This document shows, piece by piece, positions 18,601 to 24,476 of a DNA stretch of 64,000 nt. The translations under genes were made by a program, and so were the position numbers. The notes beneath the pieces are model-generated. The model was not told where the DNA came from. It worked only from the letters and a program-made list of their open reading frames with translations, and did not search any database. The stretch's first letter is position 1, and every line of letters begins with the position of its first letter. This stretch comes from Mucilaginibacter sabulilitoris (GTDB taxonomy: Bacteria > Bacteroidota > Bacteroidia > Sphingobacteriales > Sphingobacteriaceae), in the NCBI RefSeq assembly GCF_034262375.1, contig NZ_CP139558.1, forward strand, positions 4,340,001-4,404,000, given 5' to 3'.

Positions 18601-18865
18601 CCAATGTACCGTCGTTACTGGCAGTGGATGTCATATAGGTCATATTTTCCACACCGTTAATCGCTTCTTCCAATGAAGGCGTAACGGAACGTAAAATAGT
18701 CTCGGCATTTGCGCCCGGGTACACAGCAGAAACCAATACCGACGGGGGGGCGATATTCGGAAACCGCTCTAAGGGCAATTTTGTTAAACCAAGCACACCA
18801 ACTATCACCAATAATATGGAGATAACAGTTGAGAGTACCGGTCTTTCTATAAATTTCTGAAACAT
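15659..18865 (-). CDS. RND efflux permease, HAE1 (AcrB-like) family
   Basis: A 1068-residue inner-membrane proton-drug antiporter of normal length. It begins MFQKFIERPVLSTVISILLVIVGVLGL and has two repeats of TM bundle plus large periplasmic loop. The proton-relay Asp-Asp pair is in ALVLAIGIVVDDAIVVVEAV and the late TM lysine region in GLLAKNAILIVEFAV. Other HAE1 signatures are PSVLVSAVYPGANAETI, VQNRVSQATSQLP and SGQTREEISSGGQ. It pumps hydrophobic compounds from membrane or periplasm to the channel; the substrate cannot be read from sequence. It starts 24 bases after the adaptor stop. Confidence 0.96.
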   Translation of the reverse strand: MFQKFIERPVLSTVISILLVIVGVLGLTKLPLERFPNIAPPSVLVSAVYPGANAETILRSVTPSLEEAINGVENMTYMTSTASNDGTLGITVYFQQGTNPDQAAVNVQNRVSQATSQLPAEVVQYGITTTKQQNSFIGAMGIYSEDPKKYDAIFVNNYAQINIIPEIKRIPGVGSASVFGGIKDYSMRVWLNPTQMAAYKITPAEVTAAIQDKNLEAAPGRLGERSNEAFEYVIKYKGKLTTPEEYQNIAIRANADGSVLRLKDVARVELGAYSYSSVNRLNGHEGITIGIIQLAGSNANEIQIAIDKLMVKLSKDFPVGIKYNQFYRTKTDLDESIDQVEHTLVEAFILVFIVVFIFLQDFRSTLIPAIAVPVAIIGTFFFMNIFGFSVNLLTLFALVLAIGIVVDDAIVVVEAVHAKMEHDPSLSPKAATTEAMHEISGAIISITLVMAAVFLPVSFMTGSTGIFYRQFALTMSIAIIISAVNALTLSPALAALFLKNKHAGGDHDKPKQSFTQKFYAGFNGGFDYMTNRYVGGLKFLIRNKWISMGGLVLIVVATIFLVNRTKTGFIPTEDQGFVAIAVSTPSGTSLANTSKIINQAEKELKSMPSARFVMALSGFNFLTLSNSPSAGQIFLLLKPNKDRGAVKNIDEIQNIIRGKLAGIPSGTFFVFSFPTVPGFSNVEAMDVQLQDKTNGRLDKFSGVANNFIGKLMQKPAIAFAFTSYKADYPQLQLEVDDEKANQLGVNVRDILSTMQAYFGTEQASDFNRFGKYYRVVVQADIADRTDPAAIDRVFVKNKAGESVPINTLVKLTRVYGSETASRYNLFNSIEVQAIPKPGYSSGDAIKAIEETAKEQLPTGFAYEFSGQTREEISSGGQSAVIFMLCLIFVYFLLSAQYESYILPLAVILSIPTGIFGVFVVLGLTGIENNIYVQVALIMLIGLLAKNAILIVEFAVQRRKQGLSLVNAAIEAARLRIRPIIMTSLAFVFGLFPMSIATGPSAQGNHSISIGAAGGMVSGVILGLFIIPVLFIIFQALQEKVSGVPLAVLNAGKDNNGEGVHATDLELAK

Positions 18866-18889
18866 GACTTTAAAGTTTAAGTGTATGTA

Positions 18890-20029
18890 TTAGTTTTTTG
18901 TTACAGCGGCGGCTACTTTATCTGTGGCCTTTTGAGGTTGGATCACCATACCCTCTTGTAATTTATCAACACCGCTTAACACAATCTGGTCGCCTGCTTT
19001 TACGCCGTCTTTAACCAGGTAATTGTCTCCGTTTTTGCCAACAATGGTAATGGCGGCCTTTTTTACCTTGCTGCTATCACCAACGGTAAATACAAACACT
19101 TTATCCTGCATATCAACAGTTGCTGATTCAGGTACTATCAAAGCATCTTTATGCTCAAGACTCAAGCGTACTTTACCGGTGTTACCTGAACGTAACAAAC
19201 CTTGTGGGTTAACGAAAGTTGCCCTTACTGTTATAGCGCCGGTGTTTTTATCAAACTGACCGTCTATTACATCTATTTTACCTTGTTTGGTGTATTCGGT
19301 GCCATCTGCCAGCAATAATGATACTGATGGCAATTGTTTCAATTTCTCAGTGAGGGTTTGACCAGGATATTGCTCTTTAAAGTTTACAAAGTCCTTTTCG
19401 CCTAAAGCGAAATAAACGTGTACGTCATGTACATCTGATAATTGAGTAAGTGAGGCAGCATCCTGCGGGCCAACTAAACTTCCTTGTTTCTTTTCTAAAC
19501 GACCAATGTAACCACTAACCGGGGCTTTGATCAAGGTATAACCCAGGTTGATCTGCGCGGTTGAAACATTAGCTTTGGCCGATTCAATATTGGCTGTTGC
19601 TACCTGGTAAGCTGCTTTTGCGGTTTTTAACTGATAATCAGACACAACCTTGTTTTGAACAAGCGGAGTAAGTTTATCAACTTCCAACTGTGCATTTATT
19701 TGTGAAGCTTCAGCAGCGTGTAAATTTGCCAGCGCGTTATTTAAAGCTGCACGGTATGGTTGCTCGTTAATTTTAAATATTGGCTGACCTGCGTTTACAA
19801 AAGCGCCTTCGTCAACAAATACTTTATCTAAAGTACCGCTTACCTGTGGGCGTATCTCTACATTAACAGTACCTTCTATTGATGCTGGATATTCCTGGTA
19901 AGTTGTTTGAGTGGCAGATGTAATTGCGGCTACCGGCAAAGATGGCGGCGGCGGAGCCTGTGGTGCCTGTGGCGCTGAAGAACAACCATATAATGAAAGT
20001 GCGACAAGCGCTAAAATGAGACTTTTCAT
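18890..20029 (-). CDS. RND periplasmic adaptor (membrane fusion) lipoprotein
   Basis: A 379-residue adaptor with lipoprotein signal (lipobox LYGC) and a Pro-rich linker (APPPPSLPVA). The lipoyl/barrel-sandwich domain is visible (GTVNVEIRPQVSGTLDKVFV, EGAFVNAGQPIFKINEQPY), then an alpha-hairpin of about 80 residues, TLIKAPVSGYIGRLEKKQGS, and the beta-barrel and membrane-proximal domains (LLRSGNTGKVRLSLEHKDAL, GVKAGDQIVLSGVDKLQEG). It bridges the permease and the outer-membrane channel. It is first in the efflux operon, and the palindromic TetR-type operator lies 229 bases upstream of its start. Confidence 0.95.
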   Translation of the reverse strand: MKSLILALVALSLYGCSSAPQAPQAPPPPSLPVAAITSATQTTYQEYPASIEGTVNVEIRPQVSGTLDKVFVDEGAFVNAGQPIFKINEQPYRAALNNALANLHAAEASQINAQLEVDKLTPLVQNKVVSDYQLKTAKAAYQVATANIESAKANVSTAQINLGYTLIKAPVSGYIGRLEKKQGSLVGPQDAASLTQLSDVHDVHVYFALGEKDFVNFKEQYPGQTLTEKLKQLPSVSLLLADGTEYTKQGKIDVIDGQFDKNTGAITVRATFVNPQGLLRSGNTGKVRLSLEHKDALIVPESATVDMQDKVFVFTVGDSSKVKKAAITIVGKNGDNYLVKDGVKAGDQIVLSGVDKLQEGMVIQPQKATDKVAAAVTKN

Positions 20030-20257
20030 AAATAATTAATTTTTAATGATGATAAATGATAGGGTTAAAAGCCCGTAGGCTGGTAGATGTATATATATGT
20101 TGATTGAGTTGTGTTCTCGTGTTGTTAGCGCAGCTAACGTTCTTTGTTCGATTGATTAGGCTTTGCGGTATTGTTTTGCTTTATACCTCTTATTAGCAAT
20201 ATGTAAAATTTAATATCCATTGTGTTATATATATGTTAGCAGATGTTTACTTTAATT

Positions 20258-20286
20258 TAACACTGTTAAATTATTTAACAGTGTTA
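20258..20286. promoter_or_regulatory. Palindromic operator between tetR and efflux operon
   Basis: A perfect 13-bp inverted repeat, TAACACTGTTAAA-TTA-TTTAACAGTGTTA. Its right arm recurs with one change at two places upstream of the tetR gene, which points to binding by that TetR protein. It lies just past the tetR stop, so a terminator was considered, but no T-run follows on the minus strand. Confidence 0.65.
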
Positions 20287-20304
20287 TTTATTTTTTCAAA
20301 AAAT

Positions 20305-20922
20305 TTATACTTTTTGCCTCTCTCTTTCGATAGACCTGATTATACCGCTAATGGCATCCTTTAAAACCTGGCGATTCATTTCATCAGAATAGCCCCTTCT
20401 GAGAATATTAATAGAAATAAGGCCATGCACAACCGACCAGAAAGTGTAATACTTTAAACAGATCATGTCTTTGGTTGGATTTTCTATATCCATTAAATCA
20501 ACTATTACTTCGCTAAATTGAGTGTATGGACTTTCTGACTCTGGCAGGGTTTCCACAAGGTCACAGCAACAGTTCATTTCCACACCAAACATAAGCTGGT
20601 ATAATTCCTTATTATCAAAAGCAAAGTTCCAATATGCCAGCCACATGGCTTCTAACTGCTTCGCAGGAAGACGATGTTTACCACGGGCCTCATGCAGATC
20701 TCTCGCTAATATTAAATATCCTTTACGGGTAAGTTCAAGCAGGATAGCCTCTTTATTGGCAAAATATTCGTATATGATCGGCGCGGTGTATTCAATTACA
20801 TCGGCAATTTTACGCATGCTTAAAGACTGCCATCCCTCCTCTTTTACAATCTGGAGAGACGCGTCCAGGATGTTTGCCCTGGTTTCGTCTTTTAAGCGTT
20901 GTATTCTTTCTTTACTTGCCAC
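20305..20922 (-). CDS. TetR/AcrR regulator of efflux operon
   Basis: A 205-residue repressor. The N-terminal HTH is clear (RANILDASLQIVKEEGWQSLS, MRKIADVIEYTAPIIYEYFANKEAILLEL). The C-terminal half resembles the WHG-type TetR ligand domain (LPAKQLEAMWLAYWNFAFDNKELYQLMFG) and contains an unusual Cys cluster, NCCCDLVE, that might sense thiols or metals (inference). It is upstream of the adaptor-permease-channel operon on the same strand, separated by 275 bases containing the perfect palindrome. Copies of the right half-site are 21 and 97 bases upstream of its own start, so it most likely represses itself and the pump. Confidence 0.93.
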   Translation of the reverse strand: MASKERIQRLKDETRANILDASLQIVKEEGWQSLSMRKIADVIEYTAPIIYEYFANKEAILLELTRKGYLILARDLHEARGKHRLPAKQLEAMWLAYWNFAFDNKELYQLMFGVEMNCCCDLVETLPESESPYTQFSEVIVDLMDIENPTKDMICLKYYTFWSVVHGLISINILRRGYSDEMNRQVLKDAISGIIRSIERERQKV

Positions 20923-20942
20923 TTTTTTATGTGATTAAATTA

Positions 20943-20957
20943 TTTAACAGCGTTAAA
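20943..20957. promoter_or_regulatory. TetR operator copy upstream of tetR (proximal)
   Basis: TTTAACAGCGTTAAA, an imperfect palindrome preceded by AAATTA exactly as in the site at 20258-20286 (AAATTATTTAACAG shared). It ends 35 bases upstream of the tetR ATG, a typical autoregulatory place. Confidence 0.55.
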
Positions 20958-21018
20958 TGATTTTTCAAAAATAACCGGGATCAAAATTATCACCCCGGTT
21001 TTCACACTCGTTAATTTA

Positions 21019-21031
21019 TTTAACAGCGTTA
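21019..21031. promoter_or_regulatory. TetR operator copy upstream of tetR (distal)
   Basis: Third copy of the half-site, TTTAACAGCGTTA, about 76 bases (roughly seven helical turns) from the proximal copy, so cooperative or looped binding is possible. Confidence 0.45.
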
Positions 21032-21117
21032 GGCAAAAGTATAAAGGATCTGAAATTTATTTACCATCGCTTTGTCAAATTCATTTCATCTGAATGTCAG
21101 GTAAATGATGTTTAAAC

Positions 21118-21621
21118 TTATGCCTTAGGCTTTAAATACATAAGTTGACCCATGTGATAACTTTGGTGATTTGTTCTGTTAATCAATATGTTGATCTTAT
21201 TCCTATGCGGCTCTTTCTCAAAATCTTCCGCGGAAATTGCGCTGTGTTTCGCAAACCAGTCTGCCGGCTGCATGGCTTCCATCTTTTGTTTAAGCGATGA
21301 ATTCACCCTGTTCCAGGCTTCTTTGACCTCTCCGATGGAAGGCTTTTCGATTCCTGCGATATCCGGATTTTTCACAAATATATGATCAAATTCAGGGTAT
21401 AGTCTTTCGCCCAGTTCAAGAAAGGTAAACATGCCATCGCTCACTGCTGTAAGATGTCCCAGTAAGTAAAGTCCAGTATTACGATCGGGCGCTGTTTGAG
21501 TAAGCAATTGTTCGTCAGATAGTTTGTCTAATAGCCCATTTAAACGTGTATTTTGTAGCTCCCAGTTAGAGGTTGCAACCTTAATAAAAATATCGATGCT
21601 TGTTTCGTTTTGAGTTTCCAT
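21118..21621 (-). CDS. DinB-like four-helix metal-dependent protein
   Basis: A 167-residue DinB/YfiT-type protein: helical, with LDKLSDEQLLTQTAPDRNTGLYLLGHLTAVSDG near the front and the C-terminal signature NRTNHQSYHMGQLMYL. The three His residues (in LLGHL, NHQS and YHMG) match the metal triad of the family. Bacterial members include bacillithiol or mycothiol S-transferases and uncharacterised hydrolases; the reaction here cannot be told. It lies alone between tetR and a possible gene remnant. Confidence 0.88.
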   Translation of the reverse strand: METQNETSIDIFIKVATSNWELQNTRLNGLLDKLSDEQLLTQTAPDRNTGLYLLGHLTAVSDGMFTFLELGERLYPEFDHIFVKNPDIAGIEKPSIGEVKEAWNRVNSSLKQKMEAMQPADWFAKHSAISAEDFEKEPHRNKINILINRTNHQSYHMGQLMYLKPKA

Positions 21622-21658
21622 GTTGGGTTTATTATTTTGATTCGAGCGCCAAGTTATT

Positions 21659-21752
21659 GCTTAATCCACTTATCTTTAATATCTGCACGTGATTTTACAA
21701 TTTCATGATCTGCGCCTAAAGCAACTGCACTTAAAAGGCAACACCGTTATTG
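21659..21752 (-). pseudogene. Possible remnant of a protein C-terminus
   Basis: On the minus strand a frame bounded by stops reads CCLLSAVALGADHEIVKSR and then ADIKDKWIKQ before a TAA. Composition and codon choice look protein-coding, but there is no start and the frame closes upstream. It lies in a 203-base gap between the MFS and DinB genes. I do not recognise the family; it may be the relic of a deleted gene. Confidence 0.25.
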
Positions 21753-21824
21753 CGGTTGGGTAATTCCTTGCATGGATACATTCTGAATTTTATGTCAAGC
21801 GAAAATGTATTATTATAGATTGCT

Positions 21825-23018
21825 CTACAAACTTTGCGAAGCGATGGTAGTTTTCGCGTTTTCCATTTTAGATACCATTAAAATAATAAGCGCTCCGAAA
21901 CCAGCTATGATACCAAACGCCCAGCGTAAACCGGCCGCTTGTGCTATAAAGCCCACAGCCGGAGGTATAATCAGGAAACCCAAATACCCCACGGTAGATA
22001 TTGCAGCCAGCGCCTGACCAGTGTTCATGCTTTGTGATTTTCCGGCCATGCTGAAAACTAACGGTACCACGCATGATACCCCCATACCCACCATTGCATA
22101 ACCTGAATAAACAATGTAGCTGTAGGGTAATATAACCGAAACTAACAATCCTGTGAGGATCAGGATACCGCTAAAACTCAAAACTTTTTTTATACCGGCA
22201 GAAGCAACGAGTTTATCCCCCGTAAACCGGCCAATAGTCATAGCCACCATATAAACAACAAAGGCCGCTGTTGAAGCAGGTTTTGAAGCATGGAGTACCT
22301 TTTGAAAATAGATACCGCTCCAGTCATACATCGTATTTTCGCAGGCCATGGAGGCGAAACAAATCAATGAGAACTTCAGCAGGTGCTTGTCAGGTAGCGA
22401 AAAAACAGATTTATTAACTGTATTAACCGGTTTTTCATGATAGGCATGAGGGTAAAAGATTGCCGTAATAACAATCATAGCAAGCCCCACAAACATTAAA
22501 TGATAAGATGGCGGAACATTAAATGATACCATTAAATATCCCAAAGCAGCTCCCGCGAACCCGGCCATACTCCATATACCATGAAAAGTAACCATGATAG
22601 ACTTATCATAAAAGGACTGTACCCCTACAGCCTGCGCGTTTACTGATAGGTTAAATATATTTCGGGCAGATCCAAAGAAAAACAGCAATATGACCAACTG
22701 CCATATATAAGTAGTAAAACCAGGCAAACACAATAACAAGTTGAAAGCAATAGCACCCACAAGCATAATACTCCGGCTGCTAAAATGCTTTAACATTTTG
22801 GCTGTAATAGGAATGGTAAGCATGAGACCTATGGGCAAAGCAAATAGTACCGCGCCTAACTGCCCCTCATTTAAATGTAATTGCTGTTGTATTGATGGTA
22901 TGCGTGAAGCCCAAGACGAATATCCAAACCCCGAAGTAAAAAAGAATACTCCGCAGGCAAGTCGTAATTTCAATTTCCCGGGAGCTGTTACCTGATCCAT
23001 ACTTACTTTAAAGCGCAA
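21825..23018 (-). CDS. MFS transporter (YbjJ/FucP-like)
   Basis: A 397-residue 12-helix transporter; an ATG at 23000 (MDQVTAPGK) is an equally good start. The first helix pair is GVFFFTSGFGYSSWASRIPS and the loop motif GQLGAVLFALPIGLMLTIPITAKML is typical of the YbjJ-type MFS group. Later segments include FHGIWSMAGFAGAALGYLMV, NTMYDWSGIYF and VVYMVAMTIGRFTGDKLVAS. Members of the group are poorly characterised sugar or drug carriers; the substrate is unknown. It is divergent from the DACNV gene, and a 12-bp perfect palindrome lies in the shared 215-base promoter region. Confidence 0.88.
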   Translation of the reverse strand: MRFKVSMDQVTAPGKLKLRLACGVFFFTSGFGYSSWASRIPSIQQQLHLNEGQLGAVLFALPIGLMLTIPITAKMLKHFSSRSIMLVGAIAFNLLLCLPGFTTYIWQLVILLFFFGSARNIFNLSVNAQAVGVQSFYDKSIMVTFHGIWSMAGFAGAALGYLMVSFNVPPSYHLMFVGLAMIVITAIFYPHAYHEKPVNTVNKSVFSLPDKHLLKFSLICFASMACENTMYDWSGIYFQKVLHASKPASTAAFVVYMVAMTIGRFTGDKLVASAGIKKVLSFSGILILTGLLVSVILPYSYIVYSGYAMVGMGVSCVVPLVFSMAGKSQSMNTGQALAAISTVGYLGFLIIPPAVGFIAQAAGLRWAFGIIAGFGALIILMVSKMENAKTTIASQSL

Positions 23019-23050
23019 AAGTAGGTATAATTTACAAGTGTAAAAGCCGC

Positions 23051-23062
23051 TACTTTAAAGTA
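23051..23062. promoter_or_regulatory. Perfect palindrome in divergent promoter region
   Basis: TACTTTAAAGTA, a 12-bp perfect palindrome 33 bases upstream of the MFS start. A near copy (TTACTTTAAAG) overlaps the beginning of the MFS reading frame. No regulator gene is adjacent, so the binding protein is unknown. Confidence 0.3.
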
Positions 23063-23233
23063 ATCTATTTATTAATATGATTAATATCCCTTAAAGTTTA
23101 TAAGTGAAATCAGAATTATCCGGCAATTGCAATTTTGAGCCGTTTGTTTGTGCCCGTAGTTAATAAGCATTATTTTTGAGAACATAAATAAAATTAATAA
23201 GGTATCTTGTACCTTAAACCTGCTTATTAAAAA

Positions 23234-24394
23234 ATGAAAACCAGCAGTACGACTTCCGAACCTACATATAAAGCTGCACGGGTTGTAGCTCCATCAATAG
23301 AACGGCATTTTAAACATTTTCACTCTATGGTTAGCAATGAGAATGACGCCGATCTTGCTGCCCCTACTCCCGATATAAGTACTATTGAAAGTATAATAGA
23401 TATTGCTTTTTGGGCCAGCCTACGCCGTGAGGAAGGATATTCGCCAAAGTTTACCCTGGCTTTCCTGCCCCCTGAAAGCGCCGGACAGCCTTTATTATTT
23501 GGTCATAAAATACCGCTTGCACCTAATATCCTGACAAAATTTGCTTCGGCCGTTCAACAGCCTGGCATACATTTGGGTGTATGGATAGAGGATGGCGAGC
23601 TTTATGTATGGGGAACCACCCTGGCCATACCTGCCTATTGTTTTGTGCTGGAGGTGATAGAACCAGGTTTGTTGGTCATAAAACACCGCCGGGTTGATGG
23701 ATTTGGCAAATTTGTAAATATTGCCATTTTAAAGGGCGACGATATAAAAGTAGTTGATGAGCAGGGCTCCACGCTTTCTGATTGCCCTACTATTTTGACA
23801 TCTATGCTCGACTTTACGCTTCCATCCTTATGGAACGATCCCGTAAATGTGCTGGTGCAACTGGCAGCGTCAATGCAAGCCCATAAACGCGGCGGCATTT
23901 TACTGGTTGTACCTTCTGATAATGAAGAATGGAGAGAATCAATCATTACGCCCATATCCTACCCGGTTTCTCCGGCTTTTTCGGGCCTTACTGACTTGAT
24001 GATACATGAGGGTATTGAGAAATACCATACCTCCTGGCAGGAGAAGCTGCGCAGGGCTGTTGATACCATTGGTGGCTTAACCTCAATTGACGGTGCAACT
24101 GTTATTAACGACAAGCACGAACTACTGGCCTTCGGCGCCAAAATAGGCCGTTCGTCAAAAAGCGCCAGGATTGAAGAAATTGTTGTTACCGAACCTGTGG
24201 TAGGTTGTTCAACCAAGATAATCCACCCTGCGCAAAATGGCGGGACAAGGCATCTGGCAGCTGCGCAATTTGTATTTGACCAGCAGGATGCCATAGCATT
24301 GGTGGCTTCTCAGGATGGCCGTTTTACGGTTTTCGCGTGGTCGCCGGTTGTTAATATGGTTCATGCCCACCAGATAGATATTTTGTTGTTGTGA
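23234..24394 (+). CDS. DACNV sensor domain with DAC (DisA_N)-like C-terminal domain
   Basis: A 386-residue soluble protein. Residues about 1-260 match the DACNV-type sensor that accompanies diadenylate cyclase domains (WASLRREEGYSPKFTLAFLP, GVWIEDGELYVWGTT, LLVIKHRRVDGFGKFVNIA). Residues about 265-386 look like a DAC domain: DGA at 286-288 in SIDGATVIND, and GGTRHLAAAQFV at 337-346 where active cyclases have GTRHR-A. The DGA motif is intact but the second Arg of RHR is Leu, so cyclase activity is uncertain. Active enzymes make c-di-AMP from ATP; a related dinucleotide or a binding-only role is possible. It is monocistronic and converges on the kinase-like/barrel operon. Confidence 0.75.
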   Translation: MKTSSTTSEPTYKAARVVAPSIERHFKHFHSMVSNENDADLAAPTPDISTIESIIDIAFWASLRREEGYSPKFTLAFLPPESAGQPLLFGHKIPLAPNILTKFASAVQQPGIHLGVWIEDGELYVWGTTLAIPAYCFVLEVIEPGLLVIKHRRVDGFGKFVNIAILKGDDIKVVDEQGSTLSDCPTILTSMLDFTLPSLWNDPVNVLVQLAASMQAHKRGGILLVVPSDNEEWRESIITPISYPVSPAFSGLTDLMIHEGIEKYHTSWQEKLRRAVDTIGGLTSIDGATVINDKHELLAFGAKIGRSSKSARIEEIVVTEPVVGCSTKIIHPAQNGGTRHLAAAQFVFDQQDAIALVASQDGRFTVFAWSPVVNMVHAHQIDILLL

Positions 24395-24476
24395 TGGAAG
24401 AGTGATAAAAGAGAAAGGACGATTGACCACTGCTTTATGCCTCGTAATGACGCGTATTATTGGGGAGGTAACTCCC

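Noticed and set aside
20258..20286. Perfect inverted repeat as terminator of tetR
   Set aside because: It lacks a T-run on the minus strand and the same half-site recurs upstream of tetR, so an operator explains it better.
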